Positions 12,901-23,330 of a DNA stretch of 64,000 bases are shown here, piece after piece (the first letter of the stretch is position 1; the number at the start of each line of letters is the position of its first letter). The notes under the pieces are model-generated. The model was not told the origin of the DNA. It worked only from the letters and a program-made list of their open reading frames with translations, and did not search any database. The stretch is taken from contig JACGCK010000221.1 in NCBI GenBank assembly GCA_014925825.1, forward strand, positions 1-64,000. The letters run 5' to 3'. This DNA is from Pholiota molesta (taxonomy: Eukaryota; Basidiomycota; Agaricomycetes; Agaricales; Strophariaceae). A program made the position numbers and the translations under genes.

Positions 12901-13040
12901 CTCATGTGGCAATCGATGTTGGATCGCCGACTGGCTCAGGGCGGAGCGAGGTCACATATACCGACGATTCCGGCGACGGAGCTCCAGAAGGTCAGGCGAG
13001 GTTCGAAGATGTCGTCGTTCGTATCGACTCCCCGAATTAG
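9917..13040 (+). pseudogene. DUF6535 membrane protein, copy 2 (frameshifted)
   Basis: Exon 1 is 9917-9979 (GTGAGT donor), exon 2 is 10033-10206 and exon 3 starts at 10255 with AGLFSAVVTAFVIESYKFL. The frame is lost in a run of six G at 10674-10679, where paralogues need one more base to keep FLAGLIDF open. It shifts again between 11018 and 11150, after which FPISDITQYLVKSVAETPT can be read. Core motifs RLRDAYHQCIFDND, SASIWTD, SLDSLCTHSQMA and FGRDIGL are all visible, and the tail ends in VVVRIDSPN at 13040. Four membrane helices and a soluble core are recognisable. If the G-run is an assembly error the damage is smaller, but at least one more shift remains. Confidence 0.8.
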
Positions 13041-14715
13041 GCTGCGAGATCGCGAGTTGCGGTACGTGCCCGTTGGTGACGTTTCTGTGAATGAAGGGTG
13101 TCTGGAATATGATGATCGATGGACTATGAACGTTCGGACTTTTTAATTATTGAAAATTCAAAAACCCATAAAATTTTTGCTTACTTTGTATGGCTATTTT
13201 CCCCTTGCTCGATTGTTTGATTGTTTTTAGTACTGCTGACCGTGTATGTAGTTTTGATATCTGTTTGCTTTGGTTAGTTCCCTTTTTCTACGATTTATTT
13301 GGTATTGACGTACGAGATGGTCTTGAGAACTCTGAAAGCAACGAGAGTGCGTATTCAAACACTGAGCGGAATAAAACCTTTGAACAGTCGATTTACGGAG
13401 AAGCAAGCCAAATTTCAGGCCGTGAAGATTATGAACACGCCAAAGAGCAGAGAAAATGACGATTTTCACATCGAAAAGACCCATAGAACGTGAAAGAAGG
13501 CGATATGACATTCAATGGATATTTACACTTGATATATGAGAACCTTATAAACGTAAGCAAACGTGGCAAAAGATAGGATATGGGCTCTCACCTATTGAAT
13601 CAAACAGCGTGCACTGGGCAGCCGCGAACTTTACCTCTAATTCGGCGATGATGATGTTAGCCAGAATTCGTTGCGACGGAAAATAAATAGATGTTGTGTT
13701 TACCTGTACGAATGTTCCATGTTTGAGTCTCTGTTATGATGAGAGTTTGAGGTGTGTCGACGGAGGTTAGGCGTAGGATATCCGGCCAAAAAGAGAGAAC
13801 GGTGGGGGCCGAGATAGAGACTTGCAGATTACTCAAGAACTTAGCTCAGAGGACCGAGAAGGAGACCATATCTGGCGACAGAGTCAACATACATCTCAAG
13901 TTCTGAAAAAGATACTAACTAACCATATGGTTCATGTCAATATGGCCACCGTGACGAAGAACGGAGTCCAGTGGCTAGCATGAGATGATGCTCGCAGCCT
14001 AGGTTCCAGTGTCCACATCCATCCGAGAGCCGTGAAGCTAAAAAGTTGACGACCTTGCATGTCTAGTGCAGGCGCAGGCGGCTGGGTGGAAGTTGTAGCA
14101 GATGTGCAACCTTGGGATGAAGGTTGGGAGCGAGTTTGGTTGGAACTTTGGACGTTGGATTTGCCGCGGGACGGTCCGGACCGGTAGTGTTGTATGGCAC
14201 GGATCTTTCCGTCCATCATGATCATCACCAGTATGTCGAATGTCTGCTACACTATTGCTAGGATCTGCATGGGAAGGAGATACCTTAGGTGCGTAGCAAA
14301 GTTGATGCTGCCTTCTTTTGTTGACAAGCCAAGGGATACTCAGCCCTACCAGCGTTCGCCCTTTTGTTCGATGACTGGCACTCTCAATCTCTGTGCCATA
14401 GGTACGTTTACCCGCCTTCTCTATGCTTCTGTACAACTTCTGTATTCAGACTTTTGCAACACACGTCATTCGTGTATACTGTTGACGCCCTGCCACCTAT
14501 CAACGCCCTGAAAGACGAGCGACTCTCAATGCAACAGTGAAGCGACTACTACGGCTCCATTCCTTGTCCGTACCCTCATCAATGCTACTTCGACGAACGC
14601 CAGCGAGGCACTGAGCTCTTCAGAGCCCTCGTTGTTTCCCATCCGCACTTCCGTCTTCGTCTTTACTCCATGCTCTTCGTCACTTCCGCAAGCACCGTGC
14701 CATTTTCCTTTGTCT
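13041..14715. other. Duplicated 3' flank of DUF6535 copy 2; no gene recognised
   Basis: The sequence aligns with 4070-4325 plus 5660-7138 without the GC-rich insertion. Shared blocks include GACTATGAACGTTCGGACT (13124) and GGCCAAAAAGAGAGAACGG (13784). Open frames here are not conserved between copies. Confidence 0.6.
14164..14191 (+). repeat. 28-bp GC motif, copy b
   Basis: Second occurrence of the motif seen at 6558 and 16982, with core TCCGGACCGG. As in copy a, GTATGGCAC follows immediately. Confidence 0.7.
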
Positions 14716-15239
14716 ATGGATCAAGGCGTACCTACTTCAAGTCCTTCTCTTTCTTTGGAGCCTGCGGAGTCAACGCGCGAGATATCAGTATGTATTTTTC
14801 GTTATTTCCAATGCCGAACCTCGAACGCTTATTGCTTATTTCAGCCGGCTATTATTTGCATGTCGAAATGGCCGTTTCGACCAGAAATAATGTCAATTAT
14901 ACGAGACGGATTCAATCAGAAGAGGGCTTCGCGGTCGAGCAGGTATGCTGACAAGGTCATCTCCTCACATTGACCTTCGCTAATCAATCGCGATCTTGCT
15001 TGGACAGCCGCTAGCTCACAATGCGAGTCGGCGAGACGGCGAACATACTGATAAGCTACAGGGTTCAGATATTTTCAGCCAAAAGTGAGCGCTAGTTCTC
15101 GTCTGTCATGAATTTTGTGCCTATATACTGACCGTTCTCCACCATTATCTTTTCCAGCCCTGTCGTATTACTCATGTATCAATCTGGTGCGGCGACTTCT
15201 CAACTTGTGCTTGAACATGGGGCTACCGACGCCATCTAA
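14716..15239 (+). pseudogene. Small four-exon gene of unknown function, better-preserved copy
   Basis: Exon 1 (14716-14787) encodes MDQGVPTSSPSLSLEPA and ends at GTATGT. Exon 2 is 14845-14942, exon 3 is 15008-15084 (PLAHNASRRDGEH) and exon 4 is 15158-15239 (PVVLLMYQSGAATSQ to a TAA). Exons 2, 3 and 4 join in one frame, but exon 1 to exon 2 does not; the paralogue at 7139 has the compatible exon-1 length there. About 100 residues are implied. No signal peptide, membrane helix or known domain was recognised. It could be a gene with an alternative start, or a remnant. Confidence 0.4.
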
Positions 15240-16207
15240 GCTCCTGGGGAATGCATTCGAACAACATCAATCAATACATCCAGCAGCTCCTACTCCGTCA
15301 CCCCAATCCATCCCAACACAGCGCTACTTCAGCAGCACACGACGCCACTTGAAACGTGATCATACGAGCACCCCTAGTCTTCCTATCGTACACCTATCCT
15401 GTCCCTCTGACCGAAATATCGACAACAAACCCGCCACATGCACAGATCGTATCCATCAAGTATCCATATCGGCTCCAGTCCAACTCCAGTCACAGTCGTA
15501 CCCCCTTGCGCTATCGTTTTATATCTTCAACTGTGCCTATACGTTGGGCAGCTTAACCCAAAGCGTTGGGCCGGTCGGCCGCGCTTCAGCTTGCTTACAA
15601 GTGCAGCTCGGCGCTTCCTTTTCATTGCATCGCCCTTGAGGCCGGGGCCTGTTGGAGTGCGCGCGAGAAGCAAGGCCGGATACTGGATAGTGGTTGCTGG
15701 AGCTGGATTTGGCGAAGAGGGAGGTTGCGCTCAGAAAGGCGACGAACATGGCACATAACGCACGATTATCTTCGTGGCCCGACCGTTGTATGTTGTACAC
15801 TACCCCCGAATCTGCATTTAGGAATTGGCGCCGACGACGTGGTGAGGGACGATAGTCATTTCGAGTCTAGCGGAGATGTGGGACTCGTGGCGAAGCTGCT
15901 CAGTAATCGAGTATAGGTGAATCCTCCAAGGCCATTCACAAAGTTGTTTTCGCTAATAAATCATCATTTTTTTTCGATAGTCGCGGAATTGCCCTTCAAA
16001 AGCGGGATGGTGATATCAATATCAATAAACATAACCTTCTGTAAGTCTGTTGTGCTCATTTTCATCGCCTTTTCGCCTATATAACTGATACTAATAGTGT
16101 CCAACTCCGTCGTCTCTAGTTTCTCGAATTGCACGACATGGCGCTCGACGATACAATAATTCTAGCACTACGAACTCCCGACCTCAGTCCCTTCCAACCT
16201 CCTCCTT
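15240..16207. other. No gene recognised
   Basis: A 174-residue open frame crosses 15115-15639 but overlaps the introns and last exon of the gene at 14716 in another frame, and it shows no family features. A minus-strand frame at 15537-15800 is equally unsupported. Nothing else was seen. Confidence 0.5.
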
Positions 16208-16676
16208 CCTAACCGGCTCTGAATTGGATGATGACGATGAGGACACGAAAAGACAATCACTTTCCGACTCACCTGCCATCGCCAACCACGCTACGGCGAT
16301 GAACGAAGCCTTAGATGCTGTCGCCAATCCTACTCTTGCGCATTCACCACCCGATTTTCACGCGAATCACCTTCCGGATGGTAATCATGCTGTGGATAGG
16401 GCCACCATCTAAAATCCATCGCCCACGCCGACCCCACCCCCATCCGGCGAAGGCGGTACGGGTCCACTAGATGTCGCCGCGAATGTTTTCGGCGATGAAC
16501 AGGCCCAGAATAACGCTGGCGCACCTCATCTGGCAATCGAAGTTGGGTCGCCGACGGGCTCGGAGCAGAGCGAGGTCGTGGAGGTCGCAAACGCCGGCGA
16601 CGGAGCTCCAGAAGGAGAAGGCCAGGCGAGGTCGGAGGATGTGGTCATTCGTGTCGCCTCGGACTCCCCGAATTAG
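16208..16676 (+). pseudogene. DUF6535 3'-terminal exon fragment
   Basis: Only the tail exon of a fifth copy is present. TKRQSLSDSPAIANHATA and ANPTLAHSPPDFHANH match copy 1 almost exactly, an in-frame TAA interrupts near 16409, and the end VIRVASDSPN with stop at 16674-16676 corresponds to VVVRIDSPN. The 3' flank after it (GACTGATGGACTATGAACG) is also shared with copies 1 and 2. The membrane part and core are absent, so this is a deletion remnant of the array. Confidence 0.8.
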
Positions 16677-16981
16677 GCTGCGAGATCGCGAATGGCGGTA
16701 CGGGCCTGTTGGTGACGTTTCTGTGACTGAAGGTGTAGGTGTCGTCTGGAATATGACGACTGATGGACTATGAACGTTTGAATTCTTTTAGTTATTGAAA
16801 ATTCGAAAGCCCCATAAACATTCGCTTACTTTGTACGCCTCTTCTTTCTTTGCTCGATTGTTTGCTTGAGTACTGCTGGCCGTGTATGTAGTTTTTGGTA
16901 TCTTCTTGCTTTGGTTATTTTCCCATTTGTGCAATTTATTTGGTGACATCGACGTAGCGAGAATGTGTATTCGAACATCGG

Positions 16982-17009
16982 CCGCGGGACGATCCGGACC
17001 GGCAGTGTT
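16982..17009 (+). promoter_or_regulatory. 28-bp GC motif, copy c, in the upstream region of DUF6535 copy 3
   Basis: Same 28 bp as at 6558 and 14164 (core TCCGGACCGG), here ending 51 bp before the ATG at 17061. To its left the sequence is the duplicated 3' flank (GTGTATTCGAACATCG) and to its right similarity to copies a and b stops, so the motif spans a rearrangement junction. A regulatory role is inferred only from position. Confidence 0.4.
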
Positions 17010-17060
17010 CCGCCGTCGTAGATATCTCGCTCTGCTCCCCTCCCTCAACACATCTCAGCC

Positions 17061-20000
17061 ATGAACGAAAGCCCAGGACAGAACATCCAAATAAATACCG
17101 CCGATAATCCGCCAGATCCCCCAGCAGTCAGTTTATTCAAATACTATTGATGCACTCAACTGATATCATGCCAAGGGTAATGAGCCGGACACAAAACCTG
17201 TGGACATTGACGCTCCGTACGAACATGCACCTCCTAAGGACGGTGATCCATGGACAACACTTCTGACACCCGAACTCGAGGCGGATACATTGCGCTGCAC
17301 TGCATGGAAAGACGAAGTCCAAAATCTGTTGATCTTCGTGAGTCGACCATCACTATTATACCTCATTTTTCACCAGCACTTACATATACTGTGGCCAAGG
17401 CGGGTCTTTTCTCTGCTGTGGTCACAACGTTCGTCGTCGAATCCTACAAGCTTCTCCTGCCAGATCCGAATGACACTACCAACGGCCTGCTCTTCCATAT
17501 CGCCAGCGGACTCAACAACACCTCCCCTTTCCCCCCATCTGTTAGCCCAGAATCCATACTCACTCCATTCTCGCAAACACCATCTGCCGTCAGGATCAAT
17601 GTGTTCTGGTTCATCAGCCTGATCCTCAGTCTCACGACCGTTCTCGTCGGCACCATCGCTCTCCAGTGGCTGCGCGAGCATCAATCCTATAGCGGATATT
17701 CGAGCAAAGAGAAGTTGGCGATGCTGCACATGCGGTCGGAGGCCATAGAAGCTTGGTACTTGCCGCAAGTATTCGCAACGCTTCCTGTACTACTTCAAGC
17801 CGCCCTTGTCCTCTTCCTGGCTGGATTGATTGATTTTTCCTTGCCTCTTGGAACGAAGGTCACAATCCCTGTCTCTATCATTGTTGGAGTGACACTGCTG
17901 TTCCTCGCCGTGACTACACTTCTTCCATCATATCAAGTTCTTTTTTTTTTCTGTGGACTGTACCCTCGGAAATCACTTCCGACTCCATGTCCATTCAAAT
18001 CTCCCCAGTCACATGCATTCCGAACCATATGTGGGATTGTCTTTCATGCAATTTTCCATATCGTTCCCTCCCCGTCGCTCGATTATGATGACAGCTCGCC
18101 TGATATGGCTGACTGGAAGTTGATAATAAAAAATCAGTCCTCACTCATTCCAGACCATCTAGCGTCATCTGTATGGAAGATGTGGAACCAACACACTTGG
18201 CCTGCCCTTGACCGAGAATGGCTTTCTCTGCGCGATGCATGTCACCAACGCATCTTCGATAATGATCCAGATCTATATCAGCACCGGGCCCAGTGGTCTT
18301 TCCCTCTCAGTGATGTGACTCGATATTTGATCGAGGTAGCAGACCAGACGTCAGGCTTCAAACATACAGACTCATATCTTGCCGCCTTAGTTCACTGTTT
18401 CAGTGAACTTGCTGAATCTATTTGGATAGATGATGTTCCGAAGCCCTATCACTTTCAACGTAAAGACCGTCGTAGCAATTACTTTGAATACCTTTTTTCG
18501 GGGCCTTTCAGGTTTTGCTCCTTGTCAAACTTCATCCTTCATGGCGGAAATTATAAATTTGATCAACTCAAGGAAGATAATCTTTATGATTACTTGAAAC
18601 ATGCAGAGGTCAAGCCTCGGTTATTCAGCACCGACCAAACCATGATTTTTCTCTACATCCTTTTCAGGAACCACTCCTCGCCGGCACTACTCCAGTACCA
18701 CCGAGAATTGTGGGTGCGGCTGCTACCTCTTGTCGGCAATATTGCACCATTGACACTTGCCATGACCGATGGTTCCCAATCTATCCCTATTCCTGCCATT
18801 ACTACAATGTCTATGGTATACTCTGTAATAACCGATGAAAATTTTGCACCTGGTAAGAAATTCCCGCAGATGTCCTTTTTTTTGCGTGTTGACCATTATA
18901 TCGTGTAGGTCAAAAATATTTAGATATGACAAATATTCTCACCACAATATTCCAGTTGGCTGCGTCTCATAGCGTTTCTCAACAGAGAATAGAGTCCCTT
19001 CTTGCACACCCAGACATGACCTCAGTGCTTGGATTCTCGGTATTTAAGATAAATGGATGTTTGGTTTGGGCACAAAAAGATCCCCTGACTAAAGAAGACA
19101 TACTACGGGACGGTGGCGATCAGCTCACCCAACTTGCGGAGTTTATAAGCGCCCATTTAAATGCACGGTCCAACAAATCATCAAGCTTCGAGAATGCACC
19201 AGTGGACGTGTTATTTTACCTCTCTTCGATGTTGTCGTGGAGTCTATTGCGCTGGCCAACTTTTCTAAAAAGTCTACGGGACCAGGACAGTCATTTTGGG
19301 CAAGCACTCAGGTCATTGCTCAATGCTTTGCACAAGACGTGGATGTCTGGCCGGAAGAATGATCCCCTTGAGAAACGGTTTAAGCCTGACTACAATTATG
19401 GGGGAGTTGAAGAATTTTCTAACGAGTGGTGGAATGAAATCTTCGAACATCTTACCGACCCTCACACCATTCCACAAGGTGCGATTATCTCTTTCATTTT
19501 ACATAGTTGTTCTCAATATTACCTTTTCATATAGGGCCCGTTTCTGCTGCGGAGGGACCTCCAGATGCTCGTCCTGATCCCTTGACACAATCAGCCTCTC
19601 CCCCAGAGAATGAAACCGAAGATGCCATTAATCCGTTGGTTGCTACATCTCCCGGAAATCTCTATCGTTCTCGGGAATTGAACATGCTCGACAGCGATGC
19701 TCCGCCGCCGAGCGCGCACCCCGATCCTCAGCTCGAAATTTCCGGACATGAACCTGCCCCCATCTTGGTCAATCACGAAGTCGCTCGCATCCCAGATCCA
19801 CAGCCAGACTCGCCTACCATCCTACATCAACCTCCGACATTAGCTGCTGAAGGCGCTGGCACGATCAACGTTCTCCCTCTCGCCCCTATAATATCTTCAT
19901 TCGACAAGCCTGACGAAACGCGTCCTTCGGATGATGTCCACACCGCTGCAGGAGCGGTACCCCCATCAGTTCCTAAGCCACCGGCGTCGTTCAGCATTGC

Positions 20001-20193
20001 AGATCCTGAAGGTCTACAGCAGGCCGCGAGCAGCCGCAGTGGCGAACAGGACCTTCAGCCTGATGGCCTCCATCTGACCATCGATGTTCGGCCACCGACG
20101 AGCCCGGAGCACTCACCAGGCGCCGGTGGCGATCGCTCGTTGGGCGAGGCGGAACCGGAAGACGCGGTTGTTCGTATGGAATCGCCGATTTAG
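17061..20193 (+). CDS. DUF6535 multi-pass membrane protein, copy 3 (intact, 969 aa)
   Basis: Exons 17061-17126, 17176-17337, 17400-18852, 18909-19478 and 19535-20193 join in frame with GT-AG introns of 49-62 nt and give 969 residues. Residues 1-76 are a hydrophilic leader with the block YEHAPPKDGDPWTTLLTPEL. Four predicted helices follow at about 77-96, 143-165, 197-222 and 230-252, with LREHQSY after the second and AGLIDFSLPLG after the third. A soluble core contains DREWLSLRDACHQR at about 347-360 and ends with WWNEIFEH near 740. The last exon is a Pro/Ser/Asp-rich, probably disordered tail with HLTIDVRPP and the terminal VVRMESPI. The family is basidiomycete-specific and its function is unknown; membrane location is predicted from the helices. 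It is one of two intact members of the array. Confidence 0.85.
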
Positions 20194-21507
20194 ATTCGTG
20201 GGATGGGGTAACAGTGGGAGGGGCGTCGAGTGTCGGTATCGAGAGGTGGATGGTAGTTCGTCGGACTTGAGAGAAGGACATGAGCCGTGATTCAGAAAAC
20301 GGATTTTTTCCCCCCTTTACTTACATGTCGTAGAGCGATATGTAGTCTACTCTTTATCGTGCCTCCATCGTATATCGTCTGTCAAATCTATTAGCTCCAG
20401 TTTCTATAGACACGTACCAAAAATCGAACGTACCTTATGTTCTAACCAAAGACCATAGATTCGGCGCGTGAAGAAACGACGAAATCCTCCAGGTTAAAAA
20501 GCCTTTACTGCTGTACTTCAAATAAAATCAACAATCCGTATGCACGCATCGAGATAGAGGATGTGTGCCCACCTGGAAGAGAAAACCTCATTCCCTGTAG
20601 CTCTAGGTGACATTTCGATCCGGGCAGCGGCACGGCGGAGTCGATTGGGGTGCTGGCCGACGTGTCAGTTCTGGTGGTTTCAGAGCAGCGGTCGATAAGA
20701 TGCTATATAGGCCTGATATCGAGCATGAACGAGAAGCTGTAGGCCATTTTTCTAAATCAAAGTTTACATTAGAGATCTGTTCAACAACGCACCTCGCAAA
20801 CATCACCCAAAGTCAGAAGCCACCACAACGAAGGCGGATGTCCAAAATTCAGCCCGAGCAGCGTACATCTCGCGACGACAGGACGAGTACTTGCAGTTTA
20901 ATTCGCTGATCGTGATTCACCCCGTGTTAACGAATGATTGAACGGCCGTTGATATGCCTTCGAAGATGAATGTGATGACGAAGCAGCTTTAAACTGGACT
21001 ATGTTGATGATAGCAAACTGCGCAAAAGTTGTGAATGCGAGAAGGTGTAGAAACCAGGATGTTGGCCCAAGTACCTTGAAAATCTGCGCTTTCCAGCGTG
21101 GTTCATGGGCCAATACGAAGGACTGTCCCAGAAGGGGAAATTTCCGAAACCGAGGAGGCCGATAATGGGTCAAGCTTCAAGTGTGCGGATGGCGGTAGTA
21201 TCGATACTATCGAATGACTTCGAGCAGAAATGTCTTCTTTTGCAGGAAATTATTCACCCAACTACGATCTTTTTGGAGAGTTAAAGTCGTCAGCGAGCAA
21301 TTGGAACTTAGGAGTCGCGGATCGGTACGGAATGACATACTAGTTGGCCATTGTATGGCCACCGATGGATGGCTAGAGCATCTGAAGCACGGTCCAGGAC
21401 CAGAATGCAAGTCTGCAATATAGCAAGGTGCCAGCAATGTGCGAAGGAGGAGCAGTGCCAGAGCTACTTAGAGCCTAGCGGGAGTCGTGGTGGTGGAAAT
21501 CAGGCGC
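20194..21507. other. No gene recognised
   Basis: Intergenic between copy 3 and the tRNA. A 100-residue plus-strand frame at 20607-20909 and a 91-residue minus-strand frame at 20898-21173 have no introns, homologous copy or motif to support them. Confidence 0.5.
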
Positions 21508-21514
21508 AAAAAAA
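21508..21514 (-). terminator. Pol III terminator of tRNA-Thr
   Basis: A run of seven A on the plus strand is T7 on the minus strand, starting 15 nt beyond the tRNA 3' end. That is a standard RNA polymerase III stop. Confidence 0.75.
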
Positions 21515-21529
21515 TCGTAATATGTCGGA

Positions 21530-21616
21530 TTCCCTCTAGCCGACTTGAACGACTGACCTCGTCATATACCTAGGTGGAGGTACTAGTGACGCGCTCTACC
21601 ACTGAGCTAAGAGGGA
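21530..21616 (-). tRNA. tRNA-Thr (anticodon AGU) with a 15-nt intron
   Basis: On the minus strand the acceptor arms TCCCTCT and AGAGGGA pair fully. The D arm reads TAGCTCAGTGGTAGAGC (A box). The anticodon stem CGTCA pairs with TGACG around the loop CTAGTA, anticodon AGT in DNA. The T arm AGTCG-TTCAAGT-CGGCT forms with one G-T pair and supplies the B box. Fifteen extra nucleotides follow position 37, the usual intron site in eukaryotic tRNA genes. The CCA end is not encoded, as expected. No variable-arm or stem defects were seen. Confidence 0.9.
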
Positions 21617-22851
21617 TGATATGTTCACTTTTTCAATGTCATTGCCGGGCGGGCCCGCCACGTCCCTGAATATCATTGGCGGCAGTCTCCGGACCGGTCA
21701 TCGCGTACGATCTTAATTTGCACGCGGCTGCGACCTGTCCTCAACAACATCAACCATCGCCTTGTTCGTCCTATGTTCGTCTGTTCCGTGCTGAAAGTAT
21801 GCCTTCGCGAGAACTGGGCGAGCTATCAGGGTATGTAGCAGCCCATAGCCTGCTTCATCTGCTGATGAGCAAGTGCATAATTCGTTGGCTTCTCGCCGTC
21901 GCCTGGTGTCTGATGTTGGAATAAGTTTGAGGAGGTGCACAGGTATGTTGTAGTTGTCTGCATAGGTGTAATCACCATACTCAGCACAGGTTCTGCGTGT
22001 CATTCATCCATAGCCAAACTCTCCAAAACTTGCATGACCATCCTGCGGCTGCCATACGTCCCACGGGCTTACCACCGGTCTGAACGCCTATCTTTCGCGC
22101 CATTCCTTTTATTCATGCCCCTGCTAGACACTTAATGCCCGACTCTTTCTTGTGTTGATACGAGCGAGCTAACACATCAAACTTCCGCATCCTGCAGGAG
22201 GCCAAAGTCAAGTCGTGCAATCGGTAGGCCTTCCGGCATTGAGCGTCCGTTTCATGAAGATTGCCGGTCGCGTAGAGGGCGTCCTCTATGTGGTAGAAAC
22301 TGCAGCTGCTCGGTTCAGGTGAGTGCGTACCATCAAATCAATGCCATCCCGTATCTTGGTCCTAACTGATCAGCGTTGTGTTAAGATCAAACTTGTTCGG
22401 TTGTAATTCTCTGGATAGGGTCGTGTTAGTTTACGGACGATGTCTTAATCTATCAGAGTAAAGGCCTAAAAGTGAGTCGGGTACCTTTTCCATCGCGTTC
22501 TCGCAGAAGCTAATTGCTATATATCCACCTTTGTGCGTTTCACCTTTTACAAGCGATATATTGACTCCAGGTCACGTACAAACTACCCAGGTCCCATGAA
22601 CAAGCGCCTGCACAGCCACAACAACATTCCGCCTGTCCAAAGATCTATTTTCAACTTGCCACATTGCACGCTCGCTCTCACTCTCACCCTTCCGTGAGCC
22701 TCCCCTTCGAGCCATCTCACCTCTTGATCACTATCTCCTTCTCATCCGATCTGTAACACCCCACCAACAATGCCTTTGCCTCGCTGGGCAGTAGCATTTG
22801 GTCGCATCATCCGGGCTTGTACGGCATGCCAATAATAATCTAAATGAAAAG
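21617..22851. other. No gene recognised
   Basis: Upstream of the tRNA. The element CTCCGGACCGG occurs near 21691, sharing the core of the 28-bp motif. No multi-exon gene could be built on either strand. Confidence 0.5.
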
Positions 22852-23304
22852 CTACTTTAACTTCAGTGGATATACATCGGTCTTTAGGGATCCCACGCGT
22901 GCTATTTTATACTGGATAGCAACGCCGCGGCCACCTTTCAATAATGTAACGATCAAGCGTCCAGACCCTCCATTGGGCAAGAAGTCGAGGGTGAATAATC
23001 CGTGAACTTTGCGGCACTCCCCATTTGCAAACTCTGCGGCCTGTATCGTGAGATTAGGGTGCATACGCATGAACGCTTTATCGTCGCCGGTGTGTGAAGT
23101 ATCCCCAGTCAAACCAGCTTCCGTGTCGTTTTTGACATGAAATTGGTTTATAGATAATGAAAGATCACATGGGTCTTGAAACATGAGCGCTTGATCTTGG
23201 GAATGGGGTTCCCAGCGTTCTACGAGTTGACGCCCGCACTCAGCCGGCCACGTAGCTCGTTGCTCTGTCCAAACCGTCATCCCGACTTTGCTCTGTTCAA
23301 TCAT
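22852..23304 (-). CDS. Hypothetical protein, 150 aa, divergent from DUF6535 copy 4
   Basis: A single open exon beginning at the ATG at 23304 (MIEQSKVGMTVWTEQRA) and ending LKTDVYPLKLK. Composition is ordinary, with no signal peptide or membrane helix; the C-terminal part (FTLDFLPNGGSGRLIVTLL) looks like beta-rich folded protein. No family was recognised. The start lies only 26 bp from the ATG of copy 4 on the other strand, so the two would share a very short bidirectional promoter or overlapping 5' leaders. That tight spacing is also the main reason to doubt it. A non-coding open frame is the alternative. Confidence 0.4.
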   Translation of the reverse strand: MIEQSKVGMTVWTEQRATWPAECGRQLVERWEPHSQDQALMFQDPCDLSLSINQFHVKNDTEAGLTGDTSHTGDDKAFMRMHPNLTIQAAEFANGECRKVHGLFTLDFLPNGGSGRLIVTLLKGGRGVAIQYKIARVGSLKTDVYPLKLK

Positions 23305-23330
23305 TTCCGCCCCTAACAAACATCCAAGCC

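Noticed and set aside
15115..15639. A 174-residue open frame
   Set aside because: It overlaps conserved splice sites of another gene model in a different frame and has no family features.
21713..22003. Minus-strand 96-residue open frame near the tRNA
   Set aside because: No introns, motif or paralogue; length is within chance expectation.
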